This document shows, piece after piece, positions 10,543-20,990 of a stretch of DNA of 64,000 bases. The DNA lies in contig JAOWBW010000250.1 in the NCBI GenBank assembly GCA_026119855.1, forward strand, positions 62,001-126,000, given 5' to 3'. The notes under the pieces are model-generated. The model did no database searches. It was not told where the DNA came from and saw nothing but the letters and a program-made list of their open reading frames with translations. The DNA is from Campanula takesimana (taxonomy: Eukaryota > Streptophyta > Magnoliopsida > Asterales > Campanulaceae). Numbering within the stretch: position 1 is the first letter of the stretch; each line of letters opens with the position of its first letter. A program made the position numbers and the translations under genes.

Positions 10543-12249
10543 ATGGCCGGTACCCCCATCACTGACTTGGAAACCGCTAAAACCGTCATTGCCCGACTTG
10601 AACAGCAAATCAAAGAGAAAGCTGAAATTGCCGACCGTGAGAGTGATCGTCACACCCAAGACATAAACTCTGTCCTACAAGAGCTCCAAGAACTCAAAAA
10701 GGTCAATAAGAATTCGAAATCCCCCTCCAAAGATGGGGAATCCCATGCTAAGAAAAGGAACAAAAAGGATGATGACTCTGATTCCGATACAAACACATCC
10801 AACTCTTCCTCCTCCTCTGATGACGAGGATGCTAAGGCTAATGATAAGAGAAAGAAATCTAGTGATGACACCAACATCATCAACTCTTCCACTGCCGAGT
10901 TTCTTGAAAAGAGGTTCGCGCATCTTAGTCTAGCAAAGGGATCCATCATTTGACCCCATTGCACCCCGCAAGTCAATCACTAAGCAACCACAAAGTTTCG
11001 CACTCCTGACATAGCCAAGTTCAATGGCACTACTTGTCCTCGTGTTCATGTTGAAACTTACAGTTGGGCCATGCTTCCGACGAAAGTTGATGACACTGTC
11101 TTAGCCCAAAGCTTTCCCCAAACCTTAGAGGGGGCGGAAAAGGATTGGTACATGTCTCTCCCCTTATCCAGAAGGACCGATTGGGATACCGCATGTGAGG
11201 TCTTCCAAAGGCGTTTCGAGGTTAACACTACTTATCGTCCCACCAAAAGAGACCTCGAGCAAATCCAACAAGGTGCTAATGAAACATTTGGTGAATTTGT
11301 CAAAAGGTGGAGAGCCAAGCTCACCGAGATTGTTAATAGGCCAACTACGGATGACCAAATGCACATCTTCCTGAAATCACTCCGTAACGAGTATGAGGAC
11401 CGCCTCTCTGGTACTTTCTTCCCAAGCTTCTCTGAACTTCATAAAGCCGGCCTTCGACTAGATGACATCTTCAAAAGTAGGAAAGAGGCTAAGAGAGATA
11501 GTGGGTACCGCTACACTAACAAAGGCTCTAATAGCAAAGACACATCCATCAATTCTATCGATTTCAATAACCAAGGGAGGAGCAACTATTCCTCCGTCCT
11601 TCTACCAAACAAAGCCAAGAACGGTCCAAAGAAAGAAAGAGTCTACAACAAACTAGAGGGTATCACTCAAGAAGAACTATTCGATATACTCGTAGAAGCC
11701 GGAAAGGTCGCGCCAAGGAAGCCTCCTACCACTCCAAGGGAACTCCCTGCAAATCATGCTCACCACCTCTACTGCAAGTTCCACCAGTTTAGTGGTCATG
11801 ATACCAACTCCTGCAACCACCTCAAAGATGTGATCCAAGATCTCATAGACTCTAAGAAGCTAGGGGTTCCTAATGTAGTGACAACCCCCCTCCAAACTGC
11901 GGGAGGAGGGATCAATGTAATAGAAATCGCTAGTGAAGAAGAGGAGACTACTCGCCTAATCCCAAATGTGGGCGAGAGCACTCCAAAGTTTAGTAATGAA
12001 ATTTCTTTCTGTTACATGTTGTCTTGAGATCAAATACTAGATAGAAAGAATAATAAAGAAAAGGAAGATGTTAACTTACTCACCCGCTCCGGTAAAGTCA
12101 TAATCAACAAAGATCCAAGAATAGAAGAGCCATCATCGTCGAAAGAGTCCGAACCCGTTGAGCTTGACGATCCACTTCTTAAACAATTAAAGAAAACGCA
12201 AGCCAACATTTCCATATGGGAACTCCTAGGCTCCTCTCACAAACATCGA
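10543..12249 (+). pseudogene. Gag of Tat-like element A
   Basis: Starts MAGTPITDLETAK, then a coiled-coil-like stretch and an acidic Ser-rich linker. The capsid-type domain runs from about 11005 (DIAKFNGTTCPRVHVETY, LEGAEKDWY, FVKRWRAKL). The variant knuckle CKFHQFSGHDTNSC (C-x2-H-x4-H-x4-C) follows near 11773-11814. A short out-of-frame patch at about 10945-11005 implies two compensating indels, and TGA at 12025 is a CGA-type stop. The frame continues through a linker into protease. Gag packages the RNA and forms particles. Confidence 0.85.
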
Positions 12250-13530
12250 ATGATGATATCAAAAGCTCTAGCCCAAGTTGAAGTGCCCAAAGAAATAACT
12301 CCCGAAGAGTTAACGCAAATGGTAGGCCAAATCCCATTTGGCAATGTGATCACATTTACCGATTTAGATCTACCACAGTATGGTGGAGGGCACACCAAAG
12401 CTCTCTACATAACCGCAAGAGTCAATGGGCATCGAATCTCCAGAATCCTAGTTGACAATGGGTCTGCCATAAATGTCTTACCCAAGAAAGTCATGGTAAC
12501 GCTTGGCCTTACCTCAAGAGAACTAAAACCATCAACTCTTACTGTACGAGGGTTTGATTGCACTGCACGTTCACCCATAGGGGCAATCACTCTAACAGTT
12601 ATAGTGGGAGAGATAACCACAAAAGCGGAATTCCAAGTCATTGACATCCCCTCTTCCTTCAACCTCCTTATAGGACGTTTGTGGCTACATCAAACAGGAG
12701 GAGTACCATCAACTCTCTATCAGTGTGTCAAGTTTAAGCACAATGACACAATAGTCACCATACTTGGGGAACTAGTCACTGCTAGCCCGATCCTAGAAAT
12801 ACAGCATGAGGCGTCCGACCACCTCTTTAATGGATTTAAAATCCAAAAGCAAAGTAGCGTAGAGATGGTAGAAGTACACAATGAAAATGACTATTCTAAG
12901 GCGATTCCATTCTCCGGAATACGCCCAATACTTAACATGATGCTAAGAGAAGGATACTTCCCCGGTCTCAGACTTGGCAAGAATTTACAAGGGATCAAAG
13001 AACCACCACCTGTTATTCTATATCCGCCCGAATATTGTCTAGGGTATGAGTCACCACTTAAGGGCATCCCTAAGGAAGAAAGGGACTGGACCTCATATAT
13101 AGTGCCACTAGCACCGCCCTATCGAAGGACTCTAAACGGGTACTTTGTATGCGGGGGAGAAAACATGCCATACTTCATGTTCTCTGGACCATGGATTGAC
13201 CATAGGGGGAAGCGCCAGCCGGGCTTTGAAATCTTCAGTGACTGTGATCTGCACTCACTTGAAACATAACCGATTCAATTCTCGTGGCTACCTCGAGAAT
13301 TAGAGGGTACCAAGGCCGAAGCATTCAGTGAGTGGGACTTTGTGTTGGGAGAAGACCTACTGCACCAATTTCTCAACCTTTGCAAGCTAGAGGACGCTCA
13401 GATCAATGCAATAGACAAGGGGGACGCTCCAAACCGAGACTACACCGAGCTCATCCAGAAATGCGACGAGCCCATCAAAAATTGGTACACAACTGGGGGA
13501 CCCATAGCAAGTGAAGACTTCCTAATCTAA
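12250..13530 (+). pseudogene. Aspartic protease and G-patch-like region, element A
   Basis: The protease core shows ILVDNGSAINVLP (active-site DNGS in place of the common DTG/DSG) and FNLLIGRLWLH further on. A G-patch-like segment follows (GYFPGLRLGKNLQGI), then a conserved linker (YRRTLNGYFV, PWIDHRGKRQPGFEIF). Stops at 13267 (TAA) and 13528 (TAA) are in frame and each fits a Gln codon changed by C-to-T. A frameshift between about 13590 and 13626 separates this part from RT. The protease would mature the polyprotein. Confidence 0.8.
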
Positions 13531-13625
13531 GAGTTAGGATGCACTCCCCATCCCCATAGGGAAAGAAAATTTGTAACTCTTACCTTAGAGTCAGATACCG
13601 CTACCGATGAGCTCACCAAGAGGAC

Positions 13626-15384
13626 TTGGTTGCCATCGCGGAACGTGTATTCCCCTACTTTCTTAATGAAAACATAGATCTTTCCGAGTATCCTGAGATT
13701 GCTAGCGTCATAAATGATGAATTAACTAATAACTCTAACGAATTAGATAATAATGAGTCATATGACGAGATAGATCAAGAAAATGAACAAATTGTAAAAG
13801 AAATTAATAAGCAAGTGGGTTATCGTGGCGGAAATGGTCCTAGTGACGTTGAAGAAATGCAAACAGTTAATCTGGGGACGGACGATGATCCGAAAGAGAC
13901 CAAGATTGGCAGTTTCTTCAAGGGGGAAGACCGACAAGCCCTCATAGCGCTTCTCCGAGAATTCGTAGATGTGTTTCCTTGGTCCTACAAAGATATGCCG
14001 GGGCTAGGGTTAGCCAATTCGATTGTTGAGCATAAGATACCACTGCTTTCAGATTCAAAGCCAGTCAAGCAGAAACTCCGCAGAATTAAACCCGAGTGGT
14101 CGGTACAAGTCAAGCAAGAGATAGAGAAACTCCTGAGTGTTGGGTTCATCAAAGTGATTGAGTATCCAACCTGGTTGGCTAATACTATGCAGGTTTCCAA
14201 GGCAAATAGAAAGGTCTGCGTCTACGTAGATTTCCGTGACCTCAACAGAGCATCGCCAAAAGGTGATTTTCCTCTCCCTAACATAGACATGCTCGTTGAC
14301 AATACTGCAAAATACGAAGTCTGCTCATTTGTAGACGGATCCACAGGGTACAACCAGATCCTTATAGCCGAGGAGGACCAACACAAAACAGCGTTTACCA
14401 CACCTTGGGGGACGTTCTGTTATACAGTCATACCATTCGGACTCAAAAATGCCACATACTAGAGAGCTGTAACTGCACTGTTCCATGACATGATACATAA
14501 AGAGATGGAAGTGTACGTCGATGATATGATCATACACTCCAAAGGCTCCGATAGGCAGCACTTCGTCGCCCTCAGAAAGTTCTTTGAAAGGTTGAGACAC
14601 TACAAGATGAGACTTAATCCAGCCAAGTGCACGTTTGGGGTAGTAAAAGGAAAGGTCCTTGGGTACATGGTCACCGAGCGTGGTATAGAAGTGGATCCCG
14701 CTAAGATCAAAGTCATCATTGACATACCTCCAACTAAGATGCAGAAAGAAGTAAAGGGGTTCATGGGTCGCTTTCAGTACATTAGTCGTTTCATTAATCA
14801 GCTCACGACGATGTGTGAGCCCATTTTTAAGATCCTCAAGAACAATGCATCCCTAGAATGGACCGAAGAATGTCAAGAAGCCTTCGAAAAAGTCAAAGAA
14901 TACTTGGTAAATCTGCCAGTATTTCTCCCACCACATAAAGAGAAACCGTTGACCTTGTACCTCACAGTCAATGATACTGCATTAGGGGATATGCTAGCAC
15001 AAGAGCAACCGGATTCAAAGAAAGAGAATGCCGTATACTTTGTCAGCCGTCAGTTCCAAGGGGCTGAATTGAATTACTCTGCATTAGAAAAGTCATGTGC
15101 TGCACTGGTATGGGTAGCTGATAGACTAAAGCCATACATAGATGCGTTTCCTGTGCAACTAATTGCCCGAATGGACCCAATGAATTACATCTTCGAGAAG
15201 TCGCATGTATCCTCTAGAATAGCCAAGTGGTACTTCATGCTCGCGGGGTATGATATCACTTACATCACACAGAAATCCGTGAGAGGAAGAGTCTTTGCTG
15301 ATCATTTAGCCGAATTTCCATATGATGAAGCGAAGGGGGAAGACCCGCGATTCCCTGATGAGGACATCTTAGCAATAGCAGAAA
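13626..15384 (+). pseudogene. Reverse transcriptase and RNase H, element A
   Basis: RT motifs appear in order: KPVKQKLRRIKPEW, VYVDFRDLNRASPKGDFPLP, TAFTTPWGTFCYTVIPFGL and the catalytic VYVDDMIIHSKG. The connection and RNase H follow (LYLTVNDTALGDMLAQEQ, YSALEKSCAALVW, RIAKWYFMLAGYDI, VFADHLAEFP). An in-frame TAG at 14460 fits a Gln codon. The enzyme would copy element RNA into DNA. Motifs are well preserved apart from the stop. Confidence 0.88.
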
Positions 15385-15700
15385 ATAAGTGGCAATTATT
15401 TTTCGATGGCACAGCCAATAAACGAGGATATGGCATTGGCATGTTACTGGTAGATCCCTCAGATTTCTACACTCCACTCGCAATCCGCCTTGACTTTGAG
15501 GCCACTAACAATATTTCTGAGTACGAAACTTGCATAGTGGGGCTTGAAGTAGCCTTAGAAGGAAATGTGACCGAACTATAAGTGTACGGAGATTCACAAC
15601 TTATAATCTATCAATCACTCAAGAAGTGGAAGGTACAGGATCCTACAATCCAAAAATATAACGACCATCTCCAAGACTTGGTCAAACAGTTCAAAGAAGT
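15385..15700 (+). pseudogene. Second, archaeal-type RNase H (aRNH), element A
   Basis: The segment WQLFFDGTANKRGYGIGMLL, then EATNNISEYETCIVGLEVAL and VYGDSQLII, gives the D...E...D pattern of a second RNase H. An additional archaeal-like RNase H after the usual one is a known hallmark of the Tat lineage, and is the main reason for the lineage call. A TAA at 15579 interrupts it. Confidence 0.75.
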
Positions 15701-17089
15701 CACTCTCTACTATCTTCCTGAATGGACTGAAGTTAAAACCTTCAAAATCACGAGGCGAACGACTCCGGCTTATCACTCGATTATAGACTTGCATGTCTAC
15801 AAAGAGGCATATGACTCTGTTTCCGTAAATACTTTAGACGATAAGCCTTGGTATTATGATGTATGGCGTTTCCTCCTAGACGGAACATTCCCATCAAACA
15901 CATCACCTAAAGCAAAGATAGCTCTCAAACGGTTTGCCGCCCAATTTGTTATCATAGGTGATCGCCTCTACAAGAAACATCACAAGCAGTGTCTACTATG
16001 TGCCAATGAGCACGAAGCCATAGAAATCATGGACCAAGTCCATCAAGGAGTCTGTGGAACCCACATGAATGGCAACATGCTAGCAAAGAAAGTTATCCGA
16101 CTAGGGTACTATTGGGCTACAATGGAAGCTGACTGCACCGAGATGGTTAAGAAATGCCACAAGTGTCAGATACATGCTAACTTGCAACACGCACCACCGT
16201 CCGTGTTATACCCTATGACATCTCCTTGGCCATTTTCTACGTGGGGAATAGACGTCATTGGAAAAGTCTCACCAACAGGTCATAATGGACATTCATTCGC
16301 GTTAGTCGCCGTTGATTACTTCACCAAGTGGATCGAGGCTCAATCCTACAAAGTCTTAAATGCCAAAAAGGTGGATGAGTTCATTAAGACCAACATCATA
16401 TGCCGATATGGGTACCTCATGAGATGATATCCGACAACAGCACGCACTTTGAGAAAGAATGTGACCAACTACTTGCAGAATACAAGATAGAAAGGCATCA
16501 GTCGTCATCGTACCGACCACAAACCAATGGAGCAGTCGAAGCTGCTAACAAAACCATAGAGACCATCATTAGGAAAATGGCTAAGACTGGCAGAGACTGG
16601 CCCGACAAGCTACCTTTTGCATTCTGGGGCTACCGTACTTTAATCCGTACTGCCACCGGTGAAACTCCATACGCCCTAGCCTATGGGATGGAAGCAGTGT
16701 TACCAATCGAGTTAGAGGTACCGTCGCTAAGGGTTCTCCTAGAAAACCAAGTAAATGAAGTCACATGGTTGAACAGCCGTTACGAACAACTAGCCCTGCT
16801 AGATGAACGATGACTTCGAGCCGCTGAGCATATCCAAGCATATCAACGGAGAATGGCCCGAGCATTCAATAAGAAAGTTAAATCCAGAAACATCAAAGAA
16901 GGGGACCTTATCCTACACGAACATCTTCATGGACCATTCAACCCTATGGGAAAGTGGGGACCAAGATGGATAGGCCCTTACATAGTCAAGAAGATCTTTT
17001 CCGGAGGAGCGGTACAACTCACAGACCTAGATGGAGATCAACTGCCGAAGCCCATCAACATGGACAAGCTGAAGAAGTACTATTCGTAA
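15701..17089 (+). pseudogene. Integrase, element A
   Basis: A linker leads to the HHCC zinc-binding part (HQGVCGTHMNGNMLAKKV...CHKCQIHAN). The core has the three catalytic residues: D in WGIDVIGK, D in ISDNSTHF and E in NGAVEAANK. The C-terminal part is KWGPRWIGPYIVKKI and ends KPINMDKLKKYYS. A one-base deletion at about 16411 shifts the frame, and TGA at 16811 fits an Arg codon. No chromodomain is present, which agrees with Tat rather than chromovirus. Confidence 0.85.
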
Positions 17090-17153
17090 CTCCGTCCCCT
17101 AATTCAAACAAAAAAAGAGAAAAAAAAAAGAAGGAAAAGGCACGAGAAAAGAA

Positions 17154-17190
17154 GCCCGCTAGATTGAATACCTGAAAGTGCGGTCTAGGC
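17154..17190 (+). promoter_or_regulatory. Post-pol hairpin with GNRA-type loop (element A)
   Basis: CTAGA (17159-17163) pairs with TCTAG (17184-17188), and an inner CCTGAAAGTG has a GAAA loop with an imperfect stem. It begins 65 nt after the pol stop. Element D has two better-paired copies at the same place. Confidence 0.5.
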
Positions 17191-17206
17191 AAAAATCAGG
17201 GTGTGC

Positions 17207-17208
<2 letters not shown>

Positions 17209-17259
<51 letters not shown>

Positions 17260-17260
17260 A
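17209..17260. repeat. (AT)n microsatellite
   Basis: AT dinucleotide run with one G interruption, in the 3' untranslated part of element A. Two CTCGTACGAGA words follow at about 17273-17303. Confidence 0.9.
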
Positions 17261-17345
17261 TAGGGGACAGTCTCGTACGAGATACCTATGTCTCGTACGA
17301 GACATGTCAAGCTTTCAGTCGACACATTTTCTCTTTCTTGAACAA

Positions 17346-17403
17346 GAACTACGATGACCTGAGCTCCTTATTTAATTGATGTAAAAGGAGAACGTAGGCA
17401 GCC
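17346..17403 (+). promoter_or_regulatory. Conserved CTACG/CGTAG hairpin (copy 3)
   Basis: Begins GAACTACGATGACCTGAGC and ends GAGAACGTAGGCAGCC. CTACG/CGTAG forms the outer stem and CTCCTT/AAGGAG the inner one. It lies between pol and the antisense gene, the same position as in B and D. Confidence 0.65.
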
Positions 17404-17582
17404 TTTTGGTCTGGTCTATTCAATAAATAAAATCAAAATCTTGTCTTCTTATTAATTGAATGCATTTCAAGAAAGCAATAGGAAAATTTCAAACATGAAT
17501 ACCAACTTGCAAAGAAAAGAAATAAAATACTAAAAATCTAAACATTGGTCTATCTAGGCAATCTCTCGATACTCCTAAGGAT

Positions 17583-18790
17583 CTATTTCTTCCTTGACTT
17601 AGTAGGGGCTTGACCATGGTCTGCCTTGTCATTCATTTTCCTCTTATGCAAAGGTATCTCAAAACCGGGAGGAACATCAAGTCTACTGAACACCGAGGGA
17701 GTCAATCTTACAAATACATGAGGCCTATCTAGAGCTTGAAATTTACCGGGGAGTCCATTTGCCCTCTTCTCATAAAAGTCACTATCCAGGAAGTTTTGAG
17801 TGGCATCTACACTGATATTAGAAGGATCCTCCTTAGCTTCCTTCTTCCTCAAATTCAAGCTAGGCTTAAATTGTCCCCCAACAGAGAGCGGCGGATCTCA
17901 TCAATACCCTCGACACTGGGACGGAGTTCTATCAGGAACCAATCCAAATATTTATCCGAAAAATAGATGCTCCCTCCGTCATGACGAAGATTGGTCCAAC
18001 GATCTATAGTGGTGCCTTTCCCCCAAGAGCGAGCCAAGCTCGTAGAGAACTCTGAGTTCATGAAAGAAATGTCTTGAGGCCGCCCGCTAATACTAAAGTG
18101 TCCTGCTGTTGACCGAATTGTCGCATCACCCTTCGAGCAAAATAGAAAGAGGAATCCCTCAAACCCGGAAGGACGACCCTGTCGTATCCAAGGGTATTAG
18201 CTACGAATCGCTTCACCTTGTAAAAGGATGGGCACCAAGCAATATCATCAGTCTCTGCTTTGGCAAAAAGATGGGTCCACTCCTCAATGCTGAGACCCTT
18301 CACCAATAGTCTCCGCCTATGGAAAGTATAAGGAGAATACTCGATCGGAGAATCCAACAGTTTAAAATGTTCTCTGAGCCAAATAGTCAACAATAATGGA
18401 CTTCCCCGAGTCATAGAGCCGGTTCGGTGTAGCTCATCAAGACCATGAAGGGTCTCACCAAAGATAAGAGGAAAAATTTTGAAGGCCCGTCCTCTAGCTT
18501 GCAAAATGATATCTACGAGCTCTGTGTCCGCCATGCCACACTTGCTCATAAAAAGCATGCTTTTGAATAAGCACAATGCCAAGAGGTAACATTGGGAATC
18601 CACCCCGTGACCACGAGTCACCTGACCTTTAAATCTCCCAGGCAAAGCGTGCAGATCAACATGGCAGTTATGAATATAACTCTGCGCCTCAGGAAGGCCT
18701 ATACTCAATAAATCCCTGAGAGACTCCGTCGGTACCTTGTCATACTTGGGCACCGCAACACCCCTATCAATGGCATATCCAGGATAGCCT
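17583..18790 (-). pseudogene. Antisense extra gene, plant-mobile-domain-like (element A)
   Basis: Three consecutive minus-strand frames (18790-18058, 18061-17855, 17858-17583) form one protein broken by two frameshifts. Shared blocks with the antisense gene of D (45607-46987) include PKYDK...LRDLL, GETLHGLDELHRTGSM, RGSPLLLTIWLREHF, HRRRLLV and VVLPGLRDSSFY. It ends in a basic tail resembling a nuclear localisation signal. Antisense ORFs of this class, some related to plant mobile domain proteins, are known in Tat-type elements. Function unknown. The true N-terminus is missing: the frame above about 18790 is the shadow of the gag of element B. Confidence 0.65.
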
Positions 18791-18802
18791 CCATCTCCTA
18801 AC

Positions 18803-20990
18803 GTGTCTTCTCCGCAAGTCTCCGCTGCTCCTACTGATCCAGATATCGCTGCCAGCATCAAGCCCTCAGATATTCTGCCACTGCTCCATGCTTTCTTTAC
18901 TAACCTCATGTTGCAAATCTCCAAGCTCGAGGATCGAAGCAAAGCTCTAGAAAGGGTAAACCAAGAGCTTAAAGATCATTATCACACTGAAATGAAGAAG
19001 AAGGGTGTGGAAACTAGCTTCCACAATAAGGAAGTGATCTTCGTCCAAGATGAAGAAGTGCCTGTCACCTACCCCTCTAACGAGGATGCTGTCCCTCTCA
19101 AGGTGCCCAACTACCAAAGGGTCCCTCCTCATGTTTATGGTACTAGAGTAACCTCCAGCAAGGGTTCATATGAGCCGTCACTAGAACTGATGGTTAGCTA
19201 CTTGTCCTCTACCAAGTTGCCTCCGCCGTCATTGCCACTAAGCATCGGTGCCGCCATAGCTACAATCTCCACTACTACTCCCGCTGCTCAAGCCTACGGC
19301 AACTCTGATTTCTCCAATCACCCCTTAGTGGTCGCTATGCAAGAACAGATCCGCAAGCTCTCCGACACGGTCAGCAAGCAAGCCGCTTTGATAGTCAAAA
19401 CCATCAACCCGAGCAATGTGGGTGCTCTCCCTAGAGACTTCAAAATGCCGAAAGTCTCCATGTTCAATGGTATTACATGCCCCAACACTCACCTTGACAG
19501 TTATGTGCTATCTTTGAGAGCCTGAGACTGCACCAACGAACAGATGGCCTGAGTCTTCCACACCACTTTAGACGGAATTGCTCTCCGTTGGTTCTTGAGT
19601 TTGGATCCTTCCGAAAGAGAGACATGGGATCAAATCACCACTACGTTATGTGAGAAGTATCAGTCAAACCTCAACTGGCACGTCAACCGTACTGATCTGG
19701 AGAATACTATGCAGAGGCCCGGTGAGCCTATCTATGACTTCTACAAGAGGTGGAATCACAAGCTAGTAGAGGTACAATACCCTCCTAAGGCAAAGGAACA
19801 TAAGCAAATCTTCTACAAGTGCTTGTTGCCTGAGCTTAGGGTGGAAATTGGTAACGGCTACTTTCCCGAACTGTGAGAAATGGTCGATGCTGGGGTCAGA
19901 CATGAAGCCGGTATTACTGGCGTTGCTAAAGAAGCTCCCAAAAGTGGGGACACCTCCTTCCCTACAAAGCTCCGACAAGCACCGCTGTTAAGGCCAAAGA
20001 AGTTGACGGTCAAGTGAGTATGGTTCAGAAAACCTCAACCTTTGATGTCCAAGCAGTGACAAGCAACTTCCCGCGTGAGAAAGAGCACTTTGATGACTTC
20101 GGCATGCCTATTGGCTGAGTATTTGAAGTTTTGATGAAGAAGGTCATGATCAAGCCGCTTGAGAATTACGAACCATTCAACAAGAATACTGACCTTGATG
20201 CAACCAAGTTCTGCAAATACCACAAGTACATGGGCCATAACACTAACGACTGCTTACAACTTAAGTGTGTTATCCAGAAGCTCATAGCCGAAGGAAAAAT
20301 TGAGAAGCCTAGAGGTCCGAACACCATAGAAAACCCCCTCACAAACAATGGAGGCATAAACATGGTTGAGCTCATCAGGGGCGACATCGGTATCCTCGAG
20401 ATGGTAGATGCTTTCGTCGAACTGGGGCTAGACAAGAATGCTCTATTCGGAGGCTAGTCAGAATTGGGTTACTAACTCTTGTGGGACACCGTTTCCATTG
20501 GCCTAAGCATGGATGTGATATGTCAAAGTTCTGTGGATACCATAAGGTTTTCGGACACACCAACAACGAGTGCTTCACCATCAAACAAATCATTCAGAAG
20601 CTCATCAAAGACAATATTATAGCCGACCCAAGGAAGATCATCGCCATGGATGTCAATATGGTGGAAACTGGTCAAATCACCATGATAGAGCTTGAAGACT
20701 CCATCGTGCAATTGAAAATCTCCATGAAGAAGTTTCTTCGTGACCTTGTGAATAAAGGACTGCTCAGACAACTCAAGGGCTACTCGGCGCACATGGGAAG
20801 TAATGTATGAAAGTACTGCCACTACCACCAAGCCATTTGTCATAGAACAAGAGAGTGTTTCGCCTTGAAGAAAGACATCTTGAATCTCATTCATGATGGT
20901 TCTCTCGAAGATCCTAGGCTCTCTCTAGACAAATATATTGTAGCAACAAAAATCGGTGATCTAGCCGAACCTAATATGGCAGACTCTGAA
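18803..20990 (+). pseudogene. Gag of Tat-like element B with three tandem zinc knuckles
   Basis: The frame opens MSSPQVSAAPTDPDIAAS, has a coiled-coil-like segment, a capsid-type part from about 19440 (DFKMPKVSMFNGITCPNTH, IALRWF, FYKRWNHKLVEVQYPP), then three variant knuckles: CKYHKYMGHNTNDC (20212-20253), CGYHKVFGHTNNEC (20532-20573) and CHYHQAICHRTREC (20817-20858). All fit C-x2-H-x4-H-x4-C. Related elements here show one. Frameshifts at about 19900-20100 and 20460, and CGA-type TGA stops at 19523, 19553, 19874 and 20808, break it. Its 5' leader and LTR are absent: it abuts the antisense gene of element A. Confidence 0.8.

Noticed and set aside
17583..18790. Antisense plant-mobile-domain-like genes taken as ordinary host genes
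   Set aside because: Three related copies occupy the same antisense position in three Tat-like elements, and such extra ORFs are known in this lineage.
18791..18942. N-terminal 50 residues of the antisense frame of element A
   Set aside because: This stretch is the complement of the gag of element B and does not match the antisense gene of D.
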